DNA from: Stenotrophomonas maltophilia
Lineage (GTDB): Bacteria; Pseudomonadota; Gammaproteobacteria; Xanthomonadales; Xanthomonadaceae
Direction of reading: 5' to 3'
Assembly: GCF_002799245.1 (NCBI RefSeq)
Contig: NZ_NEQV01000001.1
Location: 861,000-924,999 of the forward strand
DNA length: 64,000 nucleotides
Part shown: positions 17,547 to 26,069 of the stretch, piece after piece
Layout of the letters: the number at the start of each line of letters is the position of its first letter
Position numbering within the stretch: the first letter of the stretch is position 1
The notes under the pieces: generated by a model
The model's database searches: none
What the model was told of the DNA's origin: nothing
What the model saw: only the letters and a program-made list of their open reading frames with translations
Made by a program: the position numbers and the translations under genes

Positions 17547-17930
17547 ATGGAAGACGCTGACGTATACGCCATTTCCGTCGAAGTCGCGCCGCGCTTCCTC
17601 GACGATCAATCCGCGCCGGAAGACGGTCGCTTTGCGTTCGCCTACACGATCCGCATCCACAACCAGGGGCGGGTCGCTGCACGCCTGGTCGCACGCCACT
17701 GGCGCATCACCGATGCCAATGGCCGTGTCGAGCATGTCGATGGCGACGGAGTGATCGGCGAGCAGCCGCGGCTGCGCCCCGGTGAAGACTTCCGTTACAC
17801 GTCCGGTGTCATGCTGGGGACCGATCACGGGACCATGCAGGGGCACTACGACATGGTCGCCGACGATGGCACCGAATTTGCCGCGCCGGTCGCACCGTTC
17901 GTGCTGGCCGTCCCGCGTACCCTGCACTGA
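17547..17930 (+). CDS. apaG: ApaG (Co2+/Mg2+ efflux-associated) protein
   Basis: A 127-aa single-domain beta-sandwich of the ApaG/FxLD family. [18 protein letters not shown] and the strand [10 protein letters not shown] are at the N-terminus, and the conserved [19 protein letters not shown] and [10 protein letters not shown] motifs follow. Its molecular role is not settled; in E. coli and Salmonella it is linked to cobalt and magnesium tolerance and sits in the rsmA-apaH operon, as here. It precedes apaH by 15 bases. Confidence 0.95.
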   Translation: MEDADVYAISVEVAPRFLDDQSAPEDGRFAFAYTIRIHNQGRVAARLVARHWRITDANGRVEHVDGDGVIGEQPRLRPGEDFRYTSGVMLGTDHGTMQGHYDMVADDGTEFAAPVAPFVLAVPRTLH

Positions 17931-17945
17931 CACGGAGGCCGAACG

Positions 17946-18965
17946 ATGAGTGTGTGGGCGATCGGCGACCTGCAGGGCTGCTATGACGTCACCCAGCGAT
18001 TGCTGGAGAAGATCCGCTTCGACCCGGCGCAGGACACCCTGTGGTTCTGCGGCGACCTGGTCAACCGCGGCGGCCAGTCGCTGGAAACGCTGCGGCTGGT
18101 GCATTCGCTGCGCGAGCACAGCGTGGTGGTGCTGGGCAACCATGATCTTTCGCTGCTGGCCGTCGGTGCACGCACCGAAGAGGAACAGCGCAAGGTCAAC
18201 CCGGACCTGCTGCGCATCGTGCAGGCCGAGGACCGCGACGAACTGCTGGACTGGCTGCGGCTGCAGAAGCTGGTGCACGTGGACCGCGAGCTGGGCTGGA
18301 TGATGGTGCACGCCGGCCTGGCGCCGAAGTGGACCACGCAGATGGCCGAAAAGCACGCCGCCGAGGTCGAGGTGCAGCTGCACGGCGCCGGCTACCGCAA
18401 GCTGTTCCGCAACATGTATGGCGACAAGCCGAGCTGGGCCCCGAACCTGTCCGGCTACGACCGTTCGCGCGCGATCATCAACGTGCTCACCCGCATGCGC
18501 TACTGCACCCCGCGTGGGCGCATCGGCATCGAGGACAAGGGCACGCCGGGCACGCAGGAACAGGGGCTGTATCCCTGGTTCGAAGTGCCGGGCCGGGTCG
18601 AGCGCGACCTCAAGGTCGTCTGCGGCCACTGGTCGGCGCTGGGCCTGACCATCACCCAGGGCGTGCACGCCATCGACACCGGCGCGGTGTGGGGCGGCAA
18701 GCTGACCGCGATCCAGCTCGATACCGACGAACTGCGCGTGGTGCAGGTGCCGGGCCGCGATGTACCGGCACCGGTGCCCAACGCCCGCCCACCGGCGCGA
18801 CCGGCACACGAGCGCCCCGCCGCTGCGGCACAGGGCAAGGAACAGGGCGCCGGCAACGCCGCTGCTGCCAACCCGGGTAACCGGGGCCCGCGCCGACGTC
18901 GTCGTCGAGGCGGCGGTGCTGGCGGCACAGGCGGCAGCAACAACAGCACGCCGCCACAGGCATGA
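17946..18965 (+). CDS. apaH: Bis(5'-nucleosyl)-tetraphosphatase, symmetrical
   Basis: Cleaves Ap4A to two ADP; ApaH enzymes also remove Np4 caps from RNA. The calcineurin-like metal site is complete: AIGDLQGCYD, GDLVNRGGQSLETL, VVLGNHDL, MVHAGLAPKW and VCGHWSALG. The family is usually about 275-280 aa, while this is 339 aa. The extra C-terminal 60 residues are low complexity: Pro/Ala-rich, then a run of Arg (RGPRRRRRRGGG) and a Gly/Ser/Asn end. Such a tail could bind RNA. The stop overlaps the next start. Confidence 0.95.
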   Translation: MSVWAIGDLQGCYDVTQRLLEKIRFDPAQDTLWFCGDLVNRGGQSLETLRLVHSLREHSVVVLGNHDLSLLAVGARTEEEQRKVNPDLLRIVQAEDRDELLDWLRLQKLVHVDRELGWMMVHAGLAPKWTTQMAEKHAAEVEVQLHGAGYRKLFRNMYGDKPSWAPNLSGYDRSRAIINVLTRMRYCTPRGRIGIEDKGTPGTQEQGLYPWFEVPGRVERDLKVVCGHWSALGLTITQGVHAIDTGAVWGGKLTAIQLDTDELRVVQVPGRDVPAPVPNARPPARPAHERPAAAAQGKEQGAGNAAAANPGNRGPRRRRRRGGGAGGTGGSNNSTPPQA

Positions 18966-19633
18966 CGCGACGCGGCTGGGCACCATGGACGGTGCTGCTG
19001 CTGGCGCTGGCCAGCGCCAGCGGCTGCCAGCCCGGTCCGTCCCAGGCTCCCGACGCTGCCGCCGACGCCGCTCACGCGTCGGCATCCCCACAAACGCCTT
19101 CGCCGCCACTGGTGGCCGCAGCGCGCGCGCAGATCGGCGTCACCACCCGTTACGATCCGGCCTACCGGGTCCTGGCCTATCCCGGCGGCGACGTCCCGCT
19201 CGATCGCGGCGTGTGCACCGACGTGGTGGTGCGCGCACTGCGCAGCCAGGGCATTGACCTGCAGGCGCGCGTGCATGAAGACATGCGCGGCAACTTCAGC
19301 GCCTATCCCGCGATCTGGGGCCTGTCTCGGCCGGATCGCAACATCGATCATCGCCGCGTACCGAACCTGATGCGCTGGTTCGAACGGCAGGGCTGGCAGC
19401 AACCGATCTCGGCCCTCGCCACCGGCTACGCGGCCGGCGACATCGTTGCCTGGAAGCTCAACGGCAACGGCCTGCTGCATGTGGGCATCGTCTCTGACCG
19501 GCGCCTGGCCAATGGCACACCGCTGGTGCTGCACAACATCGCGCGTGGCACGCGCGAAGAGAACCTGCTGTTCCAGCACGCGATCATCGGGCATTACCGG
19601 ATGCCGTCAACGTTACAACCGCCGGTTCTGTAG
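18962..19633 (+). CDS. DUF1287 secreted protein, probable lipoprotein
   Basis: A 223-aa exported protein of the DUF1287 family, an NlpC-like cysteine-hydrolase group of unknown substrate. The N-terminal helix is followed by ASASGC, an acceptable lipobox, so Cys21 may be lipidated. The core has YDPAYRVLAYPGGDVPLDRGVCTDVVVRALR near residues 63-93, with Cys as the likely nucleophile, and LLHVGIVSD holding the His. It overlaps apaH by four bases. Its TAG stop is part of the GTAG header of the repeat that follows. Confidence 0.85.
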   Translation: MTRRGWAPWTVLLLALASASGCQPGPSQAPDAAADAAHASASPQTPSPPLVAAARAQIGVTTRYDPAYRVLAYPGGDVPLDRGVCTDVVVRALRSQGIDLQARVHEDMRGNFSAYPAIWGLSRPDRNIDHRRVPNLMRWFERQGWQQPISALATGYAAGDIVAWKLNGNGLLHVGIVSDRRLANGTPLVLHNIARGTREENLLFQHAIIGHYRMPSTLQPPVL

Positions 19634-19654
19634 CCGAGCATGGCTCGGCTCTAC
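19630..19654. repeat. GTAG-headed palindrome (SMAG type)
   Basis: GTAGCCGAGCATGGCTCGGC followed by TCTAC. The GTAG header contains the TAG stop of the DUF1287 gene. It lies between convergent genes and may act as terminator or mRNA stabiliser. Confidence 0.8.
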
Positions 19655-19666
19655 AGCAAACCGCCC

Positions 19667-20164
19667 TCAGCGGCGCGTGTAATGCACGAAGCGGAACGCG
19701 TAGGCATGGCGCGCGTCGGCCGGGTGCGGCTCGCTGCTGGCTTCCTGCCAGTCCTGCGCGTCCAGCTCGGGGAAATGGGTATCGGCGGGGACTTCGGCAT
19801 CCACCCAGGTCAGGTACAGGTCACTGGCCTGGTCGAGCAGCTGCCGGAAGATCTCGCCGCCGCCGATGATGCACAGCTCGCTGGCCCCTTCGGCTTCGGC
19901 AATCGTCTTCGCCTCGTCCAGCGACGCCACCGCACGCATGCCCTCGAACGGCACCTGGCCGCTGCGGGTCAGTACCAGGTTGGTCCGCCCCGGCAGCACG
20001 CGGCCGATCGATTCGGCGGTCTTGCGCCCCATCAGGATCGGCTTGCCCAGCGTCAGCGCCTTGAAATGCTTGAAGTCGTCCGGCAGGTGCCAGGGCATGG
20101 CATTGCCCTGGCCGATGCCACGGTTGCGGTCCAGCGCCACGATCATCGAGAGCTTCAGCATCAT
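19667..20164 (-). CDS. folA: Dihydrofolate reductase
   Basis: Reduces dihydrofolate to tetrahydrofolate with NADPH; the target of trimethoprim. The 165-aa protein has MIVALDRNRGIGQGNAMPWHLPDD with the catalytic Asp near residue 30, the NADPH motif LMGRKTAESIGRVLPGRTN, and IIGGGEIFRQLL. The 3' end carries DTHFPELD. Two adjacent ATGs (20164 and 20161) are possible. The gene overlaps the upstream secreted-protein gene and is preceded by thyA, whose reaction makes its substrate. Confidence 0.97.
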   Translation of the reverse strand: MMLKLSMIVALDRNRGIGQGNAMPWHLPDDFKHFKALTLGKPILMGRKTAESIGRVLPGRTNLVLTRSGQVPFEGMRAVASLDEAKTIAEAEGASELCIIGGGEIFRQLLDQASDLYLTWVDAEVPADTHFPELDAQDWQEASSEPHPADARHAYAFRFVHYTRR

Positions 20165-20718
20165 CCTTCCCGGGCTGCAGCGGCCGTAGCGTCAGCGCCG
20201 CACAGGATCTTCATGCCAGCGACAGCATCCAGCACCTGCGGGTCGATCGGCGTGTCCTGCGGCCGATCAAACTTGACCCAGGCAAACGACGTCGAGCCCA
20301 GGACCAGCCACTGCGTCAGCCGCGTAGCATCCCCGCGCACAGCCTCGAAGCGATAGGCCGGCAGGGAATCCAGCGTGATCCACTCGCCGGCCTTTTCGGG
20401 CTTCAGCGACTTGTCCATCTGGTTGGTTACCGCCGCCAACCGTTCCATGCCCTTCGCCGAGCCCAGCGCACCGAACACCGGCGCGCAGGTCATGGTCAGC
20501 GAAATCGGTCCGCGGGTCTCCGGCGCTGCCGGAAGCAACGTGACAACCGCACTCACCTTCAGGTTGGGATGTTCCCGGTTGGCCGGCGCCACCGATGTTT
20601 CAATCCCGTCGGGAAGCTCAAGGCTACCCGCCGGTCCCTGGACCGTGCCGGCGTGGGCGAGGCCACTGGCGGAAGCCAGCATCAGCAGCGTCGAAAAAGC
20701 GGAAAAGCGTGTTGCCAT
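20161..20718 (-). CDS. Secreted protein of unknown function
   Basis: A 185-aa exported protein I do not recognise. The signal peptide MATRFSAFSTLLMLASASGLAHA is followed by GTVQGPAGSLELPDG. The mature part is predicted as mixed alpha/beta, with two cysteines (MTCAPVF and KILCGAD). AAGGA on the minus strand before the ATG at 20718 supports this start. It is placed between thyA (20 bases) and folA (overlap), apparently a passenger in the nucleotide operon. Confidence 0.8.
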   Translation of the reverse strand: MATRFSAFSTLLMLASASGLAHAGTVQGPAGSLELPDGIETSVAPANREHPNLKVSAVVTLLPAAPETRGPISLTMTCAPVFGALGSAKGMERLAAVTNQMDKSLKPEKAGEWITLDSLPAYRFEAVRGDATRLTQWLVLGSTSFAWVKFDRPQDTPIDPQVLDAVAGMKILCGADATAAAAREG

Positions 20719-20738
20719 GAATTCGTCCTTGAGAGATC

Positions 20739-21533
20739 TCACACCGCTACCGGCGCCTTGATGGCCGGGTGCGGATCATATCCATCGATGCGGATATCGT
20801 CGAACTGGAAGCCGAACAGGTCGGTCACCTCCGGGTTCAACCACAGCTTCGGCAGCGCACGCGGCGCGCGCGACAGCTGTTCGCGCGCCTGCTCGAAGTG
20901 GTTTGAGTACAGATGCGCGTCACCCAGCGTATGCACGAAGTCGCCCACGCCCAGGCCGGTGGCCTGCGCCACCATGTGGGTCAGCAACGCGTAGCTGGCG
21001 ATGTTGAACGGCACGCCGAGGAAGATGTCGCCGCTGCGCTGGTACAGCTGGCAGCTGAGCTTGCCGTCCACCACGTAGAACTGGAACAGGTTGTGGCACG
21101 GCATCAGCGCCATCTGCGAAAGCTCGCCCACGTTCCAGGCGCTGACCACCAGCCGGCGCGAATCGGGGTTGCGCTTGATCTCGTCCACCAGCCACTGCAT
21201 CTGGTCGATCTCGCGGCCGTCGGCAGTGGCCCAGCTGCGCCACTGCTTGCCGTAGACCGGGCCGAGGTCGCCGTTCTCGTCGGCCCACTCGTCCCAGATC
21301 CGCACCTGGTTGTCTTTCAGGTAGCCGATGTTGGTATCGCCCTTCAGGAACCACAGCAGCTCATGGATGATCGAGCGCAGGTGCAGCTTCTTGGTGGTGA
21401 CCAGCGGGAAGCCGTCGGCCAGGTTGAAGCGCATCTGCCAGCCGAACACGCTGCGGGTGCCGGTGCCGGTACGGTCGCTCTTCTCGGCTCCGTGTTCGAG
21501 CACATGCGACAGCAGGTCCAGGTAGGGCTTCAT
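20739..21533 (-). CDS. thyA: Thymidylate synthase
   Basis: Converts dUMP to dTMP using methylenetetrahydrofolate, releasing dihydrofolate for FolA. The 264-aa enzyme has [19 protein letters not shown], the catalytic-cysteine segment [12 protein letters not shown] with Cys near residue 146, and [23 protein letters not shown]. It has the E. coli-type length. The start overlaps the lgt stop by four bases, as ATGA. Confidence 0.97.
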   Translation of the reverse strand: MKPYLDLLSHVLEHGAEKSDRTGTGTRSVFGWQMRFNLADGFPLVTTKKLHLRSIIHELLWFLKGDTNIGYLKDNQVRIWDEWADENGDLGPVYGKQWRSWATADGREIDQMQWLVDEIKRNPDSRRLVVSAWNVGELSQMALMPCHNLFQFYVVDGKLSCQLYQRSGDIFLGVPFNIASYALLTHMVAQATGLGVGDFVHTLGDAHLYSNHFEQAREQLSRAPRALPKLWLNPEVTDLFGFQFDDIRIDGYDPHPAIKAPVAV

Positions 21534-22417
21534 GCCTTGCCCTCGGCGGCCACCGGCAACTGCGGCTGCAGCACCGGTGCACGACGGGACATCACCAGCA
21601 GCACCAGGCCGAAGGCGATCAGCGGCAGGCTGAGGATCTGGCCGCGGGTCAGCCAGTCGAAGGCCACGTAGACGCCATTGTCGGGCATGCGCACGAACTC
21701 GACGGCAAAGCGGAACAGGCCGTACATCAGCGCGAACAGGCCACCGACCAGATAGCGATGACGCGGCTTGGCCGACACCGTCCACAGCACCACGAACATC
21801 ACCAGGCCTTCCAGGAACGCTTCATACAGCTGCGAGGGATGGCGGGCGAACTGGTTCAGCGCGCCCGTGGCGAACTGCGCCTGCAGCGTCGCGTGGTCGA
21901 GCTGGTTCAGCGGCGCCGGCAGACCGGACGGGAACACCACGCCCCAGGTACCGTCGGTGTACTTGCCCCACAGCTCGGCACCGATGAAGTTGCCGATTCG
22001 GCCGAAACCCAGGCCCAGCGGCACCAATGGCGCCATGAAATCCATGGTGTCGAAGAAATGCAGCTTGTGCTTGCGCGACCACCACCAGCAGGCGGCGATC
22101 ACGCCCAGCAGGCCACCGTGGAAGCTCATGCCGCCGTCCCACACCTTGAACAGCAGCAGCGGGTTGTGCAGGAAATCGCCCAGCGCGTAGAACAGCATGT
22201 AGCCGATGCGCCCGCCCAGCACCACGCCGAGCATGGCGTAGAACAGCAGGTCGGAGAAGCCGTTGGCATCGACGCCCGGCAGGCGCCCGTCGGCGATGCG
22301 CCTGCGGCCCAGCAGCCAGGCCGCAGTGAAGCCGAGCAGGTACATGATGCCGTACCAATGCACCTTGATCGGCCCCAGCGAGAGGGCGATGGGGTCGATG
22401 TCGTGGAAATAGATCAT
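21530..22417 (-). CDS. lgt: Prolipoprotein diacylglyceryl transferase
   Basis: Moves diacylglycerol from phosphatidylglycerol to the lipobox cysteine of prelipoproteins in the inner membrane. The 295-aa protein has seven hydrophobic segments. The signatures [19 protein letters not shown] and [21 protein letters not shown] include the essential His and Arg residues. The lgt-thyA order is common in proteobacteria. Candidate lipoprotein substrates encoded nearby are LemA and the DUF1287 protein. Confidence 0.97.
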   Translation of the reverse strand: MIYFHDIDPIALSLGPIKVHWYGIMYLLGFTAAWLLGRRRIADGRLPGVDANGFSDLLFYAMLGVVLGGRIGYMLFYALGDFLHNPLLLFKVWDGGMSFHGGLLGVIAACWWWSRKHKLHFFDTMDFMAPLVPLGLGFGRIGNFIGAELWGKYTDGTWGVVFPSGLPAPLNQLDHATLQAQFATGALNQFARHPSQLYEAFLEGLVMFVVLWTVSAKPRHRYLVGGLFALMYGLFRFAVEFVRMPDNGVYVAFDWLTRGQILSLPLIAFGLVLLVMSRRAPVLQPQLPVAAEGKA

Positions 22418-22468
22418 GGAAGGTGCCTTGCGGTTGAACGCCTATTCTCGGGCCAGTGCCGCCCCGGC

Positions 22469-22966
22469 TCAACCAAGGAGCTGGGGCGTGTTGGGCAGGC
22501 CGTCATCGTCTGACCGCATCGAGGCCGGAAAGTGCCCCTCCACCAGGGTCGAGACCTCTTCGATGGCGCCGCGCAGTGCCTCGACCGGGTTCGCACCGCG
22601 CAGCCCCTCGCGCAGGTGGGTGCAGACCCGCTGCCACTGCGCCGGGCTGACCCGGCCACGCAGGCCACGGTCGGCAACGATCTCGATGGCGTGGTCGGCC
22701 AGCAGCAGATAGATCAGTACGCCGTTGTTATGGGTGGTATCCCAGGTGCGCAGGCGGGCGAAGGCATGCTCGGCGGCCTGGCGCGGGGTGACCTTGTGCC
22801 ACAGCGCAGCCAGCGGCAGGTCAGCCTCGACCGCGAACATCACCTGGCCGCCATGGCGCTGCTCACCGGTGGCGATCGCCTCGGTGATCGCCTGCAGCGT
22901 GGCCGGCGGGAACGCGCGCCGTACCGACGGCGAAAACACATGCCGACATAGACGTTGGATCATCAC
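22469..22966 (-). CDS. TPM-domain protein, cytoplasmic type
   Basis: A 165-aa protein with a TPM (TLP18.3/Psb32/MOLO-1) fold: FPPATLQAITEAIATGEQRHGGQVMFAVE, then NGVLIYLLLADHAIEIVADRGL and HLREGLRGANPVEALRGAIEEV. No signal peptide or membrane segment is seen. It overlaps the preceding TPM gene by four bases and is the last gene of a lemA-TPM-TPM set. Function is unknown; related sets are linked to envelope quality control only by association. Confidence 0.85.
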   Translation of the reverse strand: MMIQRLCRHVFSPSVRRAFPPATLQAITEAIATGEQRHGGQVMFAVEADLPLAALWHKVTPRQAAEHAFARLRTWDTTHNNGVLIYLLLADHAIEIVADRGLRGRVSPAQWQRVCTHLREGLRGANPVEALRGAIEEVSTLVEGHFPASMRSDDDGLPNTPQLLG

Positions 22967-23850
22967 CAGCCCCCCGAAGCGCCACCGCCACCGGAACGGC
23001 CACCGCCGCCGCCCCAGCCGCCACCACCGCCGAAGCCACCACCGCCGCCAAAGCCGCCTCCCCCGCCCCAGCTGCCGCCGCCCCAGCCACCACCGCCGGC
23101 AAAGCGGCCCGGATGACCGGAGAGCATCGCCACGATCAGGCCCACGATGCCGGCCAGGCCACTGGCCAGCAGTGTTGAGGTGAACAGGAACGCCGCCAGC
23201 GCGGCACCGGCGCCGCCAAGCAGGCCACGCAGCGGCCGCGGCACGCGCGAGAACACGCCGCGCAGGATGCTGCCGGCGAACACACCGATGAACAACGCCA
23301 GGAACCAGCTGTCACCGCCACCACCAGGCTCCCGCCCGCGGTGGCCGCTGACCGGTGCCGGCAGCGTTTCGCCGTCGATCAGCTTGACCAGCACCGCCGT
23401 GGCATCGGTGATGCCGCCGGCGTAGTCGCCGCTGCGGAAACGCGGGACCAGGTATTCCTGGATGACCCGGTTGGCGATGGCATCGGGGATGGCGCCTTCA
23501 AGACCGTAGCCCGGTTCAATGCGCACGCGCCGGTCGTCCTTGGCCACCACCAGCAGCACGCCGTCATCCACGCCCTTGCGGCCGATCTGCCATTGGTCGA
23601 AGACCCGCGTGGTGTACGGCGCGATGTCCTCCGGCTGGGTTGTGGGCACCACCAGCACCTGCAGCTGGCTGCCCTTGCGCTGCTGCAGCTCGACGGCCTG
23701 CTGCACCAGCGCCTGCTTCTGCGTGGCATCCAGCGTGCCGGTGGTATCGACCACCGGCGAATCCAGCGCAGGAATCGGCGCCAACTGCTGCGCGTGCGAC
23801 GCCAGCGGCAGCCACAGCAGCAGGGCCAGCAGCGCAGTGGCCAGGCGCAT
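22963..23850 (-). CDS. TPM-domain exported membrane protein (YgcG-like)
   Basis: A 295-aa protein with a signal peptide (SHAQQ), a periplasmic TPM domain (about 30-165: DSPVVDTTGTLDATQ, GVDDGVLLVVAKDDRRVRI, YGLEGAIPD), two hydrophobic helices (about 180-255) and a 40-residue tail of Gly with Trp and Phe. This is the typical architecture of the proteins paired with LemA. It starts three bases after the lemA stop. Confidence 0.88.
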   Translation of the reverse strand: MRLATALLALLLWLPLASHAQQLAPIPALDSPVVDTTGTLDATQKQALVQQAVELQQRKGSQLQVLVVPTTQPEDIAPYTTRVFDQWQIGRKGVDDGVLLVVAKDDRRVRIEPGYGLEGAIPDAIANRVIQEYLVPRFRSGDYAGGITDATAVLVKLIDGETLPAPVSGHRGREPGGGGDSWFLALFIGVFAGSILRGVFSRVPRPLRGLLGGAGAALAAFLFTSTLLASGLAGIVGLIVAMLSGHPGRFAGGGGWGGGSWGGGGGFGGGGGFGGGGGWGGGGGRSGGGGASGGW

Positions 23851-23853
23851 GGA

Positions 23854-24474
23854 TCAGTGGCCCGGCTGCGGTGCCGGCTGCTGCGGCGGCGCGTTGCCGA
23901 AATCGACCGCCGGCGCGTTGGAGATCTGCGCTTCGTTGTCGACGGTGAAGTTCGGCTTGGTCTTGTAGCCGAAGAGCTTGGCGGTGATCACCTGCGGGAA
24001 CGAGCGGATGAAGGTGTTGTAGTCCTGCACCTGCTGGATGTAGCGGCCGCGGGCGACGGTGACGCGGTTCTCGGTGCCTTCCAGCTGGGCCTGCAGGTCG
24101 CGGAAGTTCTGGTCGGACTTCAGCTGCGGATAGTTCTCGCTGACCACCAGCAGCCGCGACAGCGCACTGCCCAGTTCGCCCTGGGCCTGCTGGAACTGCT
24201 TGAGCGAGGCTTCGTCATCGGCGTTGACGTTGATCTGGCCAACCCGCGAACGGGCGTTGGTCACTTCGGTCAGCACGCGCTCTTCCTGGCTGGCGAAGCC
24301 CTTCACGGTCTGCACCAGATTGGGCACCAGGTCGGCGCGGCGCTTGTACTGGTTGATGACCTCCGACCAGCTGGCCTTGACCGCTTCATCCTTCTGCTGG
24401 ATGGCGTTGTAGCCACAGCCTGACAGCAGGGAGGCCAGCAGCATCAGGGGCAGGACACGGGTGAACAGGCGCAT
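23854..24474 (-). CDS. lemA: LemA-family lipoprotein
   Basis: A 206-aa LemA protein: a four-helix bundle displayed at the envelope. The lipobox LLSGC (Cys about 19) marks it as a lipoprotein. The core shows YNAIQQKDEAVKASWSEVINQYKRRADLVPNLV and the conserved FRDLQAQLEGTENRVTVARGRY. The ATG at 24474 gives the proper lipoprotein signal. It leads the lemA-TPM-TPM cluster, and lipidation would depend on Lgt encoded just downstream. Confidence 0.92.
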   Translation of the reverse strand: MRLFTRVLPLMLLASLLSGCGYNAIQQKDEAVKASWSEVINQYKRRADLVPNLVQTVKGFASQEERVLTEVTNARSRVGQINVNADDEASLKQFQQAQGELGSALSRLLVVSENYPQLKSDQNFRDLQAQLEGTENRVTVARGRYIQQVQDYNTFIRSFPQVITAKLFGYKTKPNFTVDNEAQISNAPAVDFGNAPPQQPAPQPGH

Positions 24475-24658
24475 GGCGGAGGTTCCGGGTGGGCTTGGCG
24501 CCGAGCATGCCATGGCCGGTGTTAATGAGCGTGTGGAAAGTGTCGGCCATCGGGCGCTGCCCCCTCCGTGGTGTGGTCCAACCAGCCAGCCTGGGCGGCC
24601 GGGAGGGTGGGTTGGCTGGGGGCCGCCGTGAATACGTCAGCCCATTCTTCAGGCATTC

Positions 24659-24682
24659 GTGTCGACCAAGGTCGACACCTAC
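24659..24682. repeat. GTAG-type palindrome
   Basis: GTGTCGACCAAGGTCGACAC followed by CTAC; on the minus strand it reads GTAG then the palindrome. SMAG-type. Confidence 0.7.
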
Positions 24683-24725
24683 CAGAGCGGGACGACGTTC
24701 TGACAGACCGCGGGAAACTGTCGAA

Positions 24726-24827
24726 GGCGGGGTGGGTCAGTTTGCGGGGGCGTGAGCGCCATGGATGGCGCGACCGAGCCTACACGGACGTACTTGCGGC
24801 GTCCCCCGCAAACTGACCCGCCCCGCC
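24726..24827. repeat. 102-base structured repeat with 25-bp stem
   Basis: The arms 24726-24750 and 24803-24827 pair over 25 bases with a single G-U type mismatch. The 52-base loop contains a second hairpin, GCGCCATGGATGGCGC (24756-24771). Both strands can fold. It may be a REP-like mobile element or a small structured RNA. Confidence 0.75.
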
Positions 24828-24873
24828 ATCCCACGGAATGCCCGCTGTTGCTGTTGCAGTGGCCTCTGCGGGT

Positions 24874-24892
24874 GCAGGGCTGCAAGCCCTGC
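24874..24892. terminator. Hairpin downstream of the MFS gene
   Basis: GCAGGGCTGCAAGCCCTGC, a palindrome 17 bases past the stop of the minus-strand exporter gene. No T-run. Confidence 0.4.
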
Positions 24893-24908
24893 CGGAACCC
24901 CTCCCCTC

Positions 24909-26069
24909 TCAGCAGGCTTCAGCCACCGGCGCACGGGCACGCCCCAGCCATGCCAGCAGCAGGCCCGACGCCGCCAGCAGGCCACCGGCCACCGGAATCG
25001 CGGCGTAGCCCAGGCCCGAACTGATCACCGCCCCGCCCAGCGCTGCACCCACCGCATTGCCCAGGTTGAATGCACCCACATTGATCGACGACGCCAGGCC
25101 CGGCGCCTCGCTGGCCACCTGCATCACCCGGATCTGCAGCGGCGGCACCAGGGCGAAGGTCGCCGCGCCGAACAGCAGTACACCGAGCGCCGCGGTGGCA
25201 TGGCTCATGAAGGCCAGCGGCAGCACGAACATCAGCACCGCCAGGACAGCCAGCAGGATGCGGGTGGCGCCATCCAGCGACCAGTCGGCCATACGCCCAC
25301 CGATGCCGTTGCCGAGGGTGAAGCCGATGCCGATCAGCGCCAGCGACATCGCGATGAAGGCGTTGGAGGCACCGGTCAGTTCAGTCAGCACCGGTGCGAC
25401 GTAGGTATAGAGGGTGAACATCGCGCCGGCACCGAGCACCGTGGTAGCCATCGCCAGCAGCACCTGCGGTTGCAGGATCGCCTTCAGTTCGCGGCGCACG
25501 TCCGGGCGCGGCCCCGGCGCGGACGCCGGCAGCGCGAAGCCCAGCGCGGTGATCGCGATCAGGCCCAGCACCGCGGTACCGGCGAAAGAGAGGCGCCAAC
25601 CCAGCTGCTGGCCCACCCAGGTCGCCAGCGGCACGCCGCCGATGTTGGCGATGGTCAGGCCCATGAACATGGTGGCCACGGCAGCAGCCTGCTTTTCCTT
25701 CGGCACCAGGCTGGCGGCGACCACGGCACCGATGCCGAAGAAGGCGCCGTGGTTGAGGCTGGTGACCAGCCGCGACAGCAGCAGCAGCCCGTAGTTGGGT
25801 GCCAGCGCGGACAACAGATTGCCGACCACGAAGATCGACATCAGCAGCATCAGCGCGGTGCGCTTGCCGAAACGGCCCATCAGCAGGGTCATCACCGGCG
25901 CACCCAGCATCACGCCCACGGCATAGGCGGTGATCAGCATGCCGGCGGTGGGGATGCCAACCCCCACGCCGTCGGCGATGACCGGCAGCAGGCCCATCGG
26001 GGCAAATTCGGTGGTTCCGATGGCGAAAGCGCCGACGGCAAGCGCCAGCAAGGCGGCTCTGGAATTCAT
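24909..26069 (-). CDS. MFS exporter, DHA1 family (AraJ/chloramphenicol-type)
   Basis: A 386-aa proton-driven exporter with 12 hydrophobic segments. The N-terminus ALAVGAFAIGTTEFAPMGLLPVIADGVGVGIPTAGMLITAYAVGV is typical of the AraJ/YdhP and CmlA-like branch. MTLLMGRFGKR is the loop 2-3 motif A region. The substrate cannot be inferred; drugs, sugars or arabinosides are exported by relatives. AGGAAACC on the minus strand is the likely ribosome-binding site. The gene stands alone between repeat-rich gaps. Confidence 0.88.
   Translation of the reverse strand: MNSRAALLALAVGAFAIGTTEFAPMGLLPVIADGVGVGIPTAGMLITAYAVGVMLGAPVMTLLMGRFGKRTALMLLMSIFVVGNLLSALAPNYGLLLLSRLVTSLNHGAFFGIGAVVAASLVPKEKQAAAVATMFMGLTIANIGGVPLATWVGQQLGWRLSFAGTAVLGLIAITALGFALPASAPGPRPDVRRELKAILQPQVLLAMATTVLGAGAMFTLYTYVAPVLTELTGASNAFIAMSLALIGIGFTLGNGIGGRMADWSLDGATRILLAVLAVLMFVLPLAFMSHATAALGVLLFGAATFALVPPLQIRVMQVASEAPGLASSINVGAFNLGNAVGAALGGAVISSGLGYAAIPVAGGLLAASGLLLAWLGRARAPVAEAC

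Larger units (their letters stand above)
24475..24908. other. Repeat-rich gap between lemA and the MFS gene
   Basis: A 434-base stretch without a convincing gene. It holds the start region of lemA, a GTAG-type palindrome (24659-24682), a long structured repeat (24726-24827) and a hairpin (24874-24892). No further coding signal was seen. Confidence 0.7.

Noticed and set aside
20161-20718. The secreted 185-aa gene as an immunity or resistance factor linked to folA/thyA
   Set aside because: It is only positioned between them. No motif supports a folate-related role.
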